Shown one piece after another: positions 11,316-21,829 of a stretch of 64,000 nucleotides of DNA. Every line of letters starts with the position of its first letter. Position 1 is the stretch's first letter. The notes beneath the pieces were generated by a model. The model ran no database searches. It saw nothing but the letters and a program-made list of their open reading frames with translations, and was not told where the DNA came from. A program made the position numbers and the translations under genes. Source of the stretch: Sympetrum striolatum (lineage: Eukaryota; Arthropoda; Insecta; Odonata; Libellulidae); the NCBI GenBank assembly GCA_947579665.1, contig OX388346.1, positions 86,678,615 to 86,742,614 of the forward strand. The letters run 5' to 3'.

Positions 11316-11560
11316 GAGAGGAAGGTCGATAATGATAAGGGAAAATGATAAGAAGATAGAGACGGACGGGTTAAGATCGAGGTGTTTTGTAATTGCGAAA
11401 TCAAGGAGATCCATCGATTGCTGGCCATGATGAGTCTGTTCCTGTGGGGAGCGGAGATTATGGTTATTATAATCGCCGGGGACTGCGAATTCTATCATTA
11501 TAAGGATTTTTTAAAGAGACCAAAATGAAGACCAATTCCCATTTTATAGCTATCGCGTAC
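11316..11560 (-). pseudogene. Jockey-like LINE endonuclease fragment (copy A)
   Basis: The minus-strand frame reads EFAVPGDYNNHNLRSPQEQT, then HHGQQSMDLLDFAITKHLDL. This resembles the apurinic-type endonuclease of Jockey-group LINEs, around the GDFNAHH...WGS block and the following Q.LDF.....L. The frame stops at 11316, where homology to copy B also ends; in copy B the same frame runs on into linker and reverse transcriptase remains. The catalytic N-terminal part is not recognisable. Confidence 0.5.
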
Positions 11561-12960
11561 GTATTACGTTTGGCGTAAATATATGAACGTAATGACATCT
11601 CGTTCGTCATCGAAGACACGCATCCTAGACACGAATAGACGTGATGAGCGTCTGCACCGAAAGAATACTTCGAGGATCGTTTTCACAGTTCGGCCGAAAA
11701 ATCGATCTATATTTCTCGCTCGAAGTTTTAAACTTTCTTCTTAAAATCTGCGCAAATCGCTCCGGAATTTATCTTTGCGGTAGGGAGATGATGTTTCATT
11801 TAACATTCGATAAGAATATCTGGGATTTAATCGCCGCCGAGCGAGACAATGATGGTTTTTAGGAAATGTAAATTTGATTAAAAATTGATTTTACGAATAT
11901 GATCGTACGGCGTGCGTATGCAGAATGATATGGATGTGGTTGTGAACGAGCCTGCACGATTCTGACTCAAATATTAGAGTCGATGTGTTAAAAAGGCGCC
12001 CATGTGCGATCGAAAACTCAAAGTTCTTAAACGCAGAATCACGAAGCTCGTTCATTTCGCGCTCTTACAGAAAAAATCCGCCTTATTTGGCGGCGGTTGT
12101 CAAAGGCAAATAAGTAATGGGTGTTCGGTTGGTAGGTGCATTCGGATAGAAGGGATTTCGGATAAACGCGATTCGGATGAACAGGAGTTTTATTCACTTG
12201 TTGTACAAACGATTCGGTAATCTGCTTTCGAAAATAAACCCGCGAGTTGCTTTGAATTTCATCGGCGCAATCAGTTCGACTCCTTTCTTTCGCTTCCTGT
12301 CCCACGGTAATGTGAGGCGCGTTATCTCTTTCATTTGTTTTCCTCGGCGAAGGAGCCTCTTTGATTGGAGTTGCGAGCGTCTTCGATTCATTTATGCACG
12401 TCAATTTGAAAAACAGTGCAACTGCTCTTTGCGTAAAAATCTGAATATCGGCGGCGACGAATATTATTGAGAAATAAACGGAAGAGATCACAGTCACTCA
12501 CCATTACAGAAAGAGCCTCCATTCCTAGGATGACGATTCGCTGGATCGACGTCACTCCAACGCCGTCTTCGAATCACTTCCACAATAATCCTCGCGAGAG
12601 TTGTCGTTTGGTGAAGCACGTAACGATTGGCGAACGGCTGAATCGCTGCAAAGGCAAACACATTGAACACGCCGCAGGAAAACAAGGCGCAACCCGTGCG
12701 AACTCCGAGAGCTTTAAAACGAAACTGAAATCCCTTTCATCGGAAAGAGGGCGAGCGAAGGTTACCCTACGTGATACGTTCTATGCTTAGCCGTCACGTG
12801 TACGACTTGACTTTATTTTTATGGTAGCCAGGCCGTGGCCCGTGTCACCCAGTGTGACTCCTCTTTACAAAAGTAGTGGCTCACAGGTTAAATGACTTTC
12901 GCATATTTATATGAAGGGCTCGACCAGCGCACGATAGAATTAAGTGAAAATTGAATTAGG
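11560..12960. other. GC-richer unassigned block, duplicated at 31085-32480
   Basis: Several short frames are open on both strands (for example 152 codons on minus at 12039-12497 and 107 on plus at 12467-12790). They persist in both duplicate copies, but their opposed, overlapping arrangement suggests base composition rather than coding. Its position upstream of the minus-strand endonuclease fragment would fit a LINE 5' region or decayed ORF1, but no zinc knuckle or other gag motif is visible. Confidence 0.3.
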
Positions 12961-12967
12961 AAAAGTT

Positions 12968-14780
12968 TTATTTGTGTATATTAAATAGACAATTGGGAAC
13001 CCTAATATGTTTACAACTAATAAAGCCTACTATTTTTGGTGACCAAATATGTGAAAAGAGGGGGTTATTAACGAGCGTCATCTTCATTTTGCATTTTTTA
13101 GCTGCAATATGAGTTTTTTGTAAGAGTGAGGAAAGTTTGTGATATTCAAACATTTCTTTATTTGGGACAAGATGACATGATTTTGTGGCAAGGTGAATGA
13201 TTTTCCTATAAAATATTTCGTATTTTTCTGATAATATTATTAGAAGTGTTGAATGTGATCGCGGAAGCATAAGGGAGAATGGAGATGATGGTAGTATTGA
13301 TAAGACGTAATATATCGCGAACTGATAATGGGCTTGAACGGGAGATTAACAGAAATAAGAGATTTTTAGCTGCCGTCGTTTGAGACAATTTAGCTTTCGC
13401 ATGCTCTTTCCAAGTTAATTTTTTATCCACCACGACACCAAGAAACTTGTGCGACGACACGGTCGGTGTGACTTGATTGTTGGGAGTGGGAAGAAGAGGA
13501 TTTATAGGTTGGTTGCGAAGCGCATTAGACGCAATGTGCAAATGCGCACTCTTGTGAGGGTTGATCTGCATCTTCCAGTCGCCCGACCATCTACCTATGT
13601 CGTCACTTATTTTCATGATAACTGAGTTATAATTCCTACCTGACGCAGCGATGACTGTGTCGTCAGCGTAAAGAAAGGTTTCGATGATTTTACTAAGCGG
13701 AATATCGTTGATTAAAATCGCAAAAAGCGTCGGACATTTTAAGCAGATACTTGCGGCACGCCGGCATGTATTGGAAAAGAAGGGGAATTATGGTTTTTGA
13801 CTGACGCGACAAAGGAGCGATCTTTGAGAAAATTTGAGATTATTTTGGTGAGTGATGAGGGACAACCATATTTGATTAACTTATGAAGAAGTCCTTCACG
13901 CCGAACAAGGTCGAATGCTTTCTGGAAGTCAAGAAATACGGAGTGCGTCGTGTATTTGTGTGTAATATAATTTGATGTTGCAAAGTGTTGGAATCTCAGT
14001 AGTCGGTTAACGGTACTATAATGTTTTCTAAAGCCCATTTGTTGTGGGATAAGAATATCAGAAGCTTGAAGAAAGGAGACAAGACGTGCATTAATTATTT
14101 TTTCTAAACGTTTGCCGAAACAGGAGAGAAGGGAAATTGGCCAATGGTTGTTGGGATCCGTTGGATTTTTGTGAGGTTTTGGGATGAAAATGATTTTAGA
14201 TTTTTTCCATTCAGAGGAGAAATAGGAGTTTAATAGGCAGGCATTAAAGAGATCACAGAGAAGATCAAGGGCAATTGGAGATTGTATGAAAAGTTTAGGA
14301 TGTGATTGGTGATTTGGTCAATTCCAGGGGCGGAGCGCGTTTTGGACGAATTTAAAAGCTCAATAATTTCCTTTGATGAAGTTAGAGGGATAAAATAATT
14401 GGGGGTCCAGGAGAGGTTAATAATGTTTTTAGCCACCAGAGATTCATGCGGAGAGGGGAGATTATTAAGAGAGTTATTACGATGCAAAGTTGCCAAAATG
14501 GATGCTTCGGAAGACGGATCAAAACATAAGTTATTGCCTTTTTTGAGCGGAGCATGTACGACGGCAGGAGTGATTCGTCCACAGAATAGAAACGCACCAT
14601 TTAGAACTACGAGGAAGATGTCGTTTCAAACAAATAGACGAAATACGCATTTCCAAACATTTTCAGGCGGATTACGACCAGTCCCCCTGACGACCGTTGC
14701 GATTGCTAAATCCCTGTATAGTGGGATTTTAGTCGCGTATACCAAAGGGTCAGTGCTTGAAATAATTTTACCTCTATATT
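12968..14780 (-). pseudogene. Jockey-like LINE reverse transcriptase, copy A
   Basis: Reading minus from about 14780, frames in order give a linker (KKGNNLCFDPSSEASILATL), SAPGIDQI, KIIFIPKPHKNPTD..NHWPISLL, MGFRKHYSTVNRLLRFQHFA, FLDFQKAFD, then PIHAGVP, FLYADDTVIAASGR (about 13640-13690), KINPHKSA-like and HKFLGVVVDKKLTWKEH. The last stretch, KIIHLATKSCHLVPNKE, is the C-terminal region. This is the order of a Jockey-superfamily polymerase, with the YADD catalytic pair retained. At least three frameshifts (near 14290, 13740 and 13620) make it inactive. The endonuclease is missing, consistent with 5' truncation. A near-copy lies at 32500-34290. Confidence 0.85.
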
Positions 14781-15112
14781 AAGCCGTGTTACCAGTGAAT
14801 TATACAACGTGACGTATGTAGCTCATTCGTAGCGTGACCATAAGATATTTATTGAATTGACATCGATGGAGAGACCGTGATGTCAAGAGAACGTGAATAA
14901 CAATGATGTTAATGAGCACGAGAAGACTAAAAAAACGTAAATCGAAACTTTGATTCGTCATCACTCCGTCATTCATCGTAAACTAAAATACAGATCAAAG
15001 TTCCACAACTTTCGTTCGTAATTGGCACGAATACAGGGAATTTCTTGGGTCATTGTTGGCAAAACTGATTGCATACTGCATTGCACGGAGCAGCAAAGTT
15101 TCCCACACATTT

Positions 15113-15260
15113 TAAACCGAGAGTGTTTCGCGCGCTAACTCCGGCACATCACGATCGCAGCGCCGCACGGCTCAGGGCGTACTAAAAGGCTCGCTGAGGA
15201 CGCTCAGCCTTGCCATGTAAACAAACTCATAGATACGAGCTTCATAGTTATCTCCAAGAG
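15113..15260 (+). repeat. Direct repeat D, first copy
   Basis: The phrase tttaaaccgagagt, followed by ctccggcacatcacgatcgc and agcgccgcacgg, recurs at 16550-16700 in the same orientation about 1.43 kb away. The same pair occurs in copy B (34601 and 36039). The ends are not TG...CA and no primer-binding site was recognised, so I do not call them LTRs. Confidence 0.6.
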
Positions 15261-16005
15261 CAATAAATAACGGCACCAAACAATTGTGATTGAATAGCTA
15301 TTTTGAAACGCCTGTCTCAAATTCCAAATCAACTTCCTTACAAATTTTTGAAGTCATGCAGTAATCGTGTTGAACGAAACGAGAAATGGTACGAACGAAA
15401 ACGACATTTTTACGTAAATACGTAGCAATACCATGAATTATGCATATTTCTTTTCAGAAGAGATGAGATGCTTTCATTTTGATGGATGCATCATTCTGTT
15501 CTATTTTCGCTTCGTGTCCAACTGTGCAATGTCCCACGGAATTTACCCACGGACCCGTTACCTCTTCAAACGGAAGATAAGTGCCAAAGGACAGCTTTTA
15601 GATTAACACAAAACTCGTAAACGGATTTGTACGCTCTTTTTAATGCTTACTACGCTTGCAGACCGATTCGCGTTCAAGTCGTATTAATTTGATGCTTCTT
15701 GTCACGGAATGCGACAGAAGGATCACACGCAAAAGTGATCACGTTCGTGAATACTATTCACAGAGCAGTGATGATCGGAGGAACAGCTCCTCTTGGGCTA
15801 TCCGGACAGCCCGAATCTTAAATGACGGTGTGGTAATTATGGAATCGGTCGCGGGAAGCATTGTTGGGAATATCTTGTTGAGCGGCGGCTGCCAACAATG
15901 GTCCCTTCTTTGTAATGCTCGCGAGGAACATTGTTGTTGACATCGACTTAAAATATACATAAGTTAAGGCTTTTGTCATAAACTATGGATCATCTACTAC
16001 ATGTA

Positions 16006-16545
16006 GATGCTTCTCCGGATCCATTCATATATATAGCTATATATGTATATAGATGGGATACTAATTCACAGGCTAAACCACAAGTGTCATTGAATTGAAA
16101 TTTTTACCACGTATTGGCCATAACGTGTAACCGCCAGAACAAATTGCGATTATGATCCTCAGTGTCATGGGTTCGATTCCAGAAGGCCCCTAAGTCGCGA
16201 TTTTCTCCATAAGAATACATGGCGGGGATTTTCGAAAATGTTTTTGTGGAACTTCCCGGAAAAGTAGAGAGTTGAAATTCGAGGGATCGCTAGAAGCCGT
16301 GCATATCCAACGAAAATCAAAAAGTCATCTTCCAAAATTGTCCATGGTTCGATGCTAGGTCGAGGCAAAAATCAGCCGTTGAAAATCCATTGTGGCGATT
16401 TTTAAGATTTATTTTGGACACCTTCCCGATGACATGGAAACTTAAAATTCGGCATGGGGTTAGATATAATAAATATATTTCATAATCAAATTTTACATCT
16501 TCGCTGATGGTCCTTGGTTCGATTCCCGAGAGTACTTTAGAGATT
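16006..16545 (+). repeat. B-box unit repeat, three units (copy A)
   Basis: It starts with gatgcttctccggatccatt and a tatata tract, then gaaatttttaccacg and a ggccataacgtg motif. Three units follow, with cores gggttcgattccag (16171), tggttcgatgctagg (16346) and tggttcgattcccgag (16517), spaced 175 and 171 bp. Unit 3 is cut short where direct repeat D begins. Orientation is plus. It matches the full-length form on minus at 40870-42080. Confidence 0.7.
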
Positions 16546-16549
16546 CCCT

Positions 16550-16700
16550 TTAAACCGAGAGTATTTCAGGCGCTACCTCTGGCACATCACGATCGCAGCG
16601 CCGCACGGCGCAGGGCGTACTAAAAAGCTCGCTGAAACCTTGCCATGTAAACGAACCCATAGATACGAACTTCATTGTTATTGTAAATATTAATAAATAA
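16550..16700 (+). repeat. Direct repeat D, second copy
   Basis: Repeats 15113-15260 with about 10 percent difference. It follows immediately on the truncated third B-box unit. Confidence 0.6.
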
Positions 16701-17639
16701 TTAACAAGAAACTTTGCTTCATCATCACTCGGTTTCTTGATCGGTTGCCAAGGCGACGGATATTGGCGTAGTTTTACGTTGGATTACAGTTTTCGTCTGA
16801 ATGAGTGAGTGGAGGGGGAAGAGGAGGGGAGGTTACCATGACGACAGAGAGTGGTGCACAACAATGCGGGAAGAAACAAAAGAGTAGCGACGGGTTATTC
16901 GAAACGTAAACAGATGAACGCCGAACATTGGACTTACGTAAGGGAAGAGAGGTGTGTTGAAAACAGAAGAACGACGATTTTGAACAGTTGAATATCAAAC
17001 GTAAGGAAGGTAAGCAGGTTAAGTAAGGGATGTAAAGGTCGAGGAAAACAAAAGAAAGGCGATATTTTTATTTCGAATTTAACAGAAGACGTGCGAATAC
17101 AATCTTCGTTGCTATGATTAAGGGGGAGGAGGTAAAAACAAAAGAAAAACGATATGACGATGCAAATTCAAACAAGTTAACTACGAATGGCTCCTTCTAT
17201 TGCGATAAAGCGATCGCTACGTAATTTAATAAAGCAATGAAATTTAAAATTAGTTTAATAAAAGAATATGTTTATAAATATTGGCATTCATAAAATTAAT
17301 TATGATAAAAATATACAATTAATAAAGAACTGTTAATGTTGACATAAATGTATAATTTGACTCAATTCAATGATCTGGGAATGCAAGCGAAAGGTACAAA
17401 AAAAACACAACTCTCACTGCATCGAAAAAATGTAAGGAAATTAAATCATTTAAATTTAAATACATTAAATAATAAAAAATGCGAAATCGAGTAAAACCTT
17501 ACAAGGAGAACCAGAAATGAATATTTCACAGTTAAGTATCGAAGCATCCCGACCCCACATTCGATTATTCCTAAAAATGCATAAAATTAAAAATAATTTA
17601 ATCCTAAGTTTTTATTCTTTTTAAATAAATTAAATTTTA

Positions 17640-18005
17640 AACCGTACATTATAGGTCTTTGTAAAAACATGAAGCTGAATTTAACTTTAATGGTTTTATT
17701 GCCATAAAATGTCGGCTCTTCTTCCCAATAATGCATGTCTCCCATACACCCGTTATGAGTTCGACAATCGCCGTCGTCGTTAGGGAATTGTTTACGCTCA
17801 CAAAATAAACGCATATCTTCCGTCATTTTCGTCTGAATTCTCTCAATCTCGAGTCGAATACGATATTCTACGACTAAAATAAGAATCTTCGTTCAATTTC
17901 CTTTCTTTTGGTGTTCGTCCCGATTTCGTACGACCATTATTTCCGATTAAATTCTTCGAAAGAAAAAATGTCTGCAATCGATCAAAACGAACCTTACGTG
18001 CATCT
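17640..18005 (+). repeat. Dispersed repeat R1, copy 2
   Basis: It contains aaaccgtacattataggt, ggttttattgccataaaatg, cgttagggaattgtttacgc and aaaatgtctgcaatcgatca. Copy B has this repeat only up to its midpoint, then switches to the sequence of R1 copy 3. Confidence 0.75.
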
Positions 18006-18629
18006 CTTATGAGAGAGACGATTCGAGACGTCCAGAGTCGAACCAAGGATACTCTTGACAGACAAATATCAATATGTAATGCTCCAATGACTCCCAATAA
18101 TTTAAAATCCTATGTTGTATGAAATTAATGTTCAAAAATTTACACCGACGGGAGTGACACACATCGCATGCATAAATATACATACGAATGAGATTATAAC
18201 ACAAGAAACAGAGTCCAAAAATCAAATCGGGGCAAAGAAGAACTGAAAATAAAAGACTACGCAATTGCTGACCGAGAACCGGAATAGAATGAAAAACCTA
18301 AATAGTTCCGGGAAAGCCGGAATGTAAAATGGAGAGAAGCTTTCAATATCTTATTTAATTGGGATTATTTTCGTAAAAACGCGTCTTATCCGCATTTATA
18401 TAGCGAAGGACTGTCTGAAACAGCCCGTCGCATGGTTACCAAAACTGTCGACACAGCGAAGTTCGGTAGCATTTGACTAGCAGATGATGAAGAACGGGAA
18501 ACTGAATAGAGTCGTAAGAGAAATGAATATTAAACAGTTAAATTGTGAAGCATCCGCATACGATATTGGTTTCCTCCTTAGTCGATTTTAATTTTACGTC
18601 ATAATTTGATATTTATTTATTTTAAATAT

Positions 18630-18955
18630 GATAAATTTTAAACCGAAATTATAAAAGGTTATTTGCAAAAATATATATATAAATGGGTTTCGACTTTCAA
18701 AGTTAACTAGAGGTTTTATCGCCGTAAAATTTTGGCCTTTCTATTATCTTTCACATTAATTTTTGCACCTTCGTCGTTAGGGAATTGTTTACAGTCACAA
18801 AATTACACGGATCTTTGATCAGTTTTCTTTGATTTCTCTCTAAATGCTATATTTTACGACAAAAATAAGAATCTGGATTCAATTTCCTTTCTTTTCGTAC
18901 TCATCTCAATTTTGAACGACAGTTATTTCTGATTTAATTCTGTGAAATAAGAGTT
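18630..18955 (+). repeat. Dispersed repeat R1, copy 3
   Basis: Diverged tandem neighbour of the copy at 17640, about 960 bp downstream, in the same orientation. Its right half and the following aagagttgggtaaggaa are what copy B resembles after 37320. Confidence 0.7.
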
Positions 18956-19026
18956 GGGTAAGGAATGAGGAATGGTGTCTTACGAATCCGCAGCATATAT
19001 GCTTCAAGGTTATTCTTGGTCCGTAA

Positions 19027-19061
19027 TGATAGATGGAAATGAGGCAGATTTTTGATAAAGT
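19027..19061. other. Empty site for the copy B Helitron
   Basis: Copy A reads ggtccgtaa then tgatagat without interruption. Copy B has the same ggtccgtaa, a 3188-bp insertion, then tgatagat. The junction 19026/19027 is therefore the pre-insertion site, an A-T dinucleotide as Helitrons prefer. Confidence 0.85.
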
Positions 19062-19263
19062 ATTCCCTTTTTAAAAAAAAAACACCAAAAATGAAACACA
19101 ACACACTTGCACTAATTCCACAAATTTAATATAACTGTTAACCGGTTTCGGTGTCACAGCGCCATCCTCAGAACAAGAAGTTAAATTGAAGAGCAAGAAT
19201 ATATATACAGAACCAAAAGAAGGGGAGGGGTAAGAGGAGGGGTAAAAAGAATACAAGGTTGCA

Positions 19264-19870
19264 TCACGAGGGGGAGGGCAAATGGGGGAAAAGAGTCTTG
19301 AGGAGTGGGGACTGGCTGTTAGAAAACAAAAACTCGTTAGCTAAAGGAATGGAGTAAAATTGGTGAAGGCGTGTGTAAAACTCTTCTGAACGGTCTAATT
19401 TGGTACCTTTACGTCCATGATTTAAAATGCGATGGGTGAAGTCGGAAAAATGATCGTTCTTAATCAGATGATCGGCGAAATGTGATGAATTAGAAAGATT
19501 GTTAAAAGATCTTTTGCTCATCCACCCTTATGCTAACATTGCGGGCCGTACGACCAGCGTAAACAGTGTCACAATTGTTGCAGGCAAGTCTATATATTCC
19601 TGATCTGGTCTGGGGATCAAAACGGTCTTTGGTGTTGCAAAGTAATGACCTGAGGTTCTGACCGGTATAAAAAGCGTTTCTTGTCTGTGGCAATAGTTTT
19701 GGCTAGTTTATAACTACAATCATCAACAAAATTAATGGAAAACCAACTGATTTGGTCTTCGGTTGAATTAGGTGGTGGGTTAAAAATATTTCTTAAGGCT
19801 AGAATTCGTTGCTTCCTTTTTAATAATTTCATAATGAGGTCAGGGGAGTATCCATTCACGGAAGCAAGGT
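19264..19870 (-). pseudogene. Penelope GIY-YIG endonuclease, minus copy
   Basis: The frame contains GQNLRSLLCNTKDRFDPQTR, then SGIYRLACNNCDTVYAGRTA followed by RNVSIRVDE. The GIY ... VYAG pair, R and E positions are those of the GIY-YIG nuclease joined to the C terminus of Penelope-type reverse transcriptases. A frame change after RVDE (RVDEQKIF versus KRSFNNLS) breaks the gene near 19510. The domain end continues in another frame to 19264 (HFADHLIKNDHFSDFTHRIL). Confidence 0.8.
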
Positions 19871-20640
19871 AACGGATAATATTAAGTTCTTTATTGAAAT
19901 TCTCATTTGATAACGGAATATGCAGAAGTCGGTGAATTAAGGAGTGAAAGATGGCTAATTTATGAGAATAAGGATGATTAGAGGAAAAGTGAATGGTATA
20001 ATCCGTATAGGTGGGCTTTCTAAAATGGAAAAAGACAAAGCGGAATCAGAAAACGAAATTGTAACATCTAAGAAATTAATGGAATGATCCGTTTCTATCT
20101 CATGAGTAAATGAAATTTAAGGGTGGATGGAATTTAAGAAAGACACGAAGAGAGTGAGCTGTCTATCTGTGCCTTTCCAGATACAAAGAATGTCATCGAC
20201 ATACCTAAACCATGCAATTACTTTAGTCAACAGGTTAAAATTTGAATTAAAAAACAAAAATTCAAAGTTATTCATGAAAATTTCAGCCATGAGAGGGGAT
20301 AGTGGCGAGCCCATAGCAAGACCTTTATCCTGCTTAAAAAATTTACCATTAAATAAAAAGTAATTGTGACATAAACAAACACTCGACAAATTCAACATGT
20401 CTTTCACAAAGTGACGAGTCCAACCGTTTTTGAGTAAAATACTTTCCACAAGTGAGAGAGTCTCATCCACCGGAACGTTAGTAAACAAATTAGACACGTC
20501 GAAGGACACAAGTTTTTAGTTGGGTGGTAACGTGCGCTTCTTAAGTATGTCTATCAAATCTAGGAAATTTTTGACACTATAATCCGATTTAAAGAACCCC
20601 AGATTCGATAAAAAAGTATTCAGTCCGTAAGAGGAAGATG
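19871..20640 (-). pseudogene. Penelope-type reverse transcriptase, 5'-truncated and broken
   Basis: Recognisable blocks run from SSSYGLNTFLSNLGFFKSDY and VSFDVSNLFTNVPVDETL through GLAMGSPLSPLMAEIFMNNF to the catalytic AWFRYVDDILCIW. After that come the degraded thumb region and HSLIHRLLHIPLS. The YVDD box and the LFTNVP motif are characteristic of Penelope-like polymerases. A stop just before VSFDVS (20519) and frameshifts near 20110 disrupt it. The N-terminal region is absent. On conceptual grounds it once fed into the GIY-YIG nuclease at 19264-19870. Confidence 0.85.
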
Positions 20641-20854
20641 TAATAAAATAGATTGTTGCGAGCCGCATACCAAGAACGTCTTGGTATGCGGTTAGCTAAA
20701 AACTAACACTTAACTTAACACTTAACTAAAAACATACAACGAATTCTAGCCTTAAGAAATATTTTTAACCCACCACCTAATTCAACCGAAGACCAAATCA
20801 GTTGGTTTTCCATTAATTTTGTCGATGATTGTAGTTATAAACTAGCCAAAACTA

Positions 20855-21286
20855 TTGCCACAGACAAGAAACGCTTTTTATACCGGTCAGAACCTCGGGT
20901 TATTACTTTTCAACACCAAAGACCGTTTTGATCCCCAGACCAGATCAGGAATATATAGACTTGCCTGCAACAATTGTGACACTGTTTACGCTGGTCGTAC
21001 GGCCCGCAATGTTAGCATAAGGGTGGATGAGCACAAAAGATCTTTTAACAATCTTTCTAATTCATCACATTTCGCCGATCATCTGATTAAGAACGATCAT
21101 TTTTCCGACTTCACCCCCCGTATTTTAAACCATGGACGTAAAGGTACCAAATTAGACCGTTCAGAAGAGTTTTACACACGCCTTCACCAATTTTACTCCA
21201 TTCCTTTAGCTAACGAGTTTTTGTTTTCTAACAGCCAGTCCCCACTCCTCAAGACTCTTTTCCCCCATTTGCCCTCCCCCTCGTGA
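20855..21286 (+). CDS. Penelope GIY-YIG nuclease domain, open plus copy
   Basis: 143 codons are open: MPQTRNAFYTGQNL, then SGIYRLACNNCDTVYAGRTA, RNVSIRVDEHKRSFNNLS and HFADHLIKNDHFSDFTPRIL. It covers the whole GIY-YIG domain with the GIY and VYAG motifs, the conserved R, and the EH after it. The minus copy has lost the frame in this region; this one has not. Upstream, the frame is broken relative to the polymerase, which is missing from this arm anyway, so the ORF has no start of its own beyond an internal ATG. A functional product is doubtful. Confidence 0.7.
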   Translation: MPQTRNAFYTGQNLGLLLFNTKDRFDPQTRSGIYRLACNNCDTVYAGRTARNVSIRVDEHKRSFNNLSNSSHFADHLIKNDHFSDFTPRILNHGRKGTKLDRSEEFYTRLHQFYSIPLANEFLFSNSQSPLLKTLFPHLPSPS

Positions 21287-21364
21287 TGCAACCTTGTATT
21301 CTTTTTACCTCTCCTCTTACCCCTCCCCTTCTTTTGGTTCTGTATATATATTCTTGCTCTTCAA

Positions 21365-21420
21365 TTTAACTTCTTGTTCTGAGGATGGTGCTGTGACACC
21401 GAAACCGGTTAACAGTTAAA
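21365..21420 (+). other. Penelope 3' hammerhead-like core motif
   Basis: CTGAGGA (21379-21385) is followed by a GGTG...CACC mini-helix and then GAAAC (21401-21405), in the 3' region of the plus copy. The mirrored copy sits at 19145-19171. These match the two invariant boxes of the hammerhead ribozyme (CUGANGA and GAAA), which Penelope-like elements are known to carry. The helix II closing pair is interrupted by one unpaired U, and a third stem was not established. Confidence 0.35.
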
Positions 21421-21517
21421 TTAAATTTGTGGAATTAGTACAAGTGTGTTGTGTTTCATTTTTGGTGTTTTTTGAAAAATGAAGTTCCACCAAATATCAC
21501 TGGAATTGATTTCTTTA

Positions 21518-21613
21518 ATTCCCTTTTTAACCTCATTTTTATTTCATTTCCCCTTTCAAACCTAGATTTGGGATACTTTATACAAATTGAAGGCAATATA
21601 TATTAAACTAAAG
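21518..21613. repeat. Right flank of the duplicated locus (copy A)
   Basis: The sequence ttcccctttcaaacct and gggatactttatacaaattg, aaggcaatatatattaaact matches 40757-40841. It shows that the copy A/copy B homology resumes beyond the Penelope and Helitron insertions. Confidence 0.75.
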
Positions 21614-21829
21614 CGTAGGCAGCTGTGGGCGGCTTTGGTGTGCTGGAATTTGTCGAAGGTTTTGAATATTAAGTCGGGGGCGGAGAAAATTTTGAAAAAA
21701 AGGCCCCGGAAAAGCGATTTTTCGTTCAAAAAACGGAGGAAATCCGGGGATTTTGTTCGGAATGATCGGTTTCTTTCGCTCCGATTTGTTTGGATACATC
21801 GAGCACACCTTTGGAACCGTTTAGAAGAA

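Larger units (their letters stand above)
11316..19026. repeat. Segmental duplication, copy A
   Basis: Collinear with 30840-37527 at an offset of about 19.5 kb. Similarity is high (a few mismatches per 100 bp) in most of the block and appears perfect from 14066 to 15865. The left boundary is inside a Jockey-like endonuclease relic, after which copies A and B differ. The right end of collinearity continues past 19026 on the far side of later insertions: a Helitron in copy B and a Penelope-like element in copy A. Copy A has two R1 repeats near its right end where copy B has one hybrid repeat. Confidence 0.9.
19075..21517. mobile_element. Penelope-like retroelement, head-to-head pair
   Basis: The insertion is flanked by 13-bp copies of ATTCCCTTTTTAA (19062-19074 and 21518-21530). 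It contains a minus-strand copy (about 20640 down to 19075) with reverse transcriptase and GIY-YIG nuclease, and a plus-strand 5'-truncated copy (20737-21480) with only the nuclease end. The two meet across a junction at 20640-20737 that has a 13-bp perfect hairpin (ccgcataccaaga, loop acg). Inverted or tandem partial copies are usual for Penelope-like elements. The target duplication brackets the pair, so both parts arrived as one insertion. Copy B at about 40743-40757 gives a near-empty comparison site. Confidence 0.85.

Noticed and set aside
12039..12790. Long overlapping frames on both strands, kept in both duplicates
   Set aside because: Duplicates are too similar for conservation to mean anything; opposing overlapping frames and no domain suggest base composition.
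15113..16700. LTR retrotransposon bounded by repeat D
   Set aside because: No TG...CA ends, primer-binding site, polypurine tract or gag-pol trace between the repeats.
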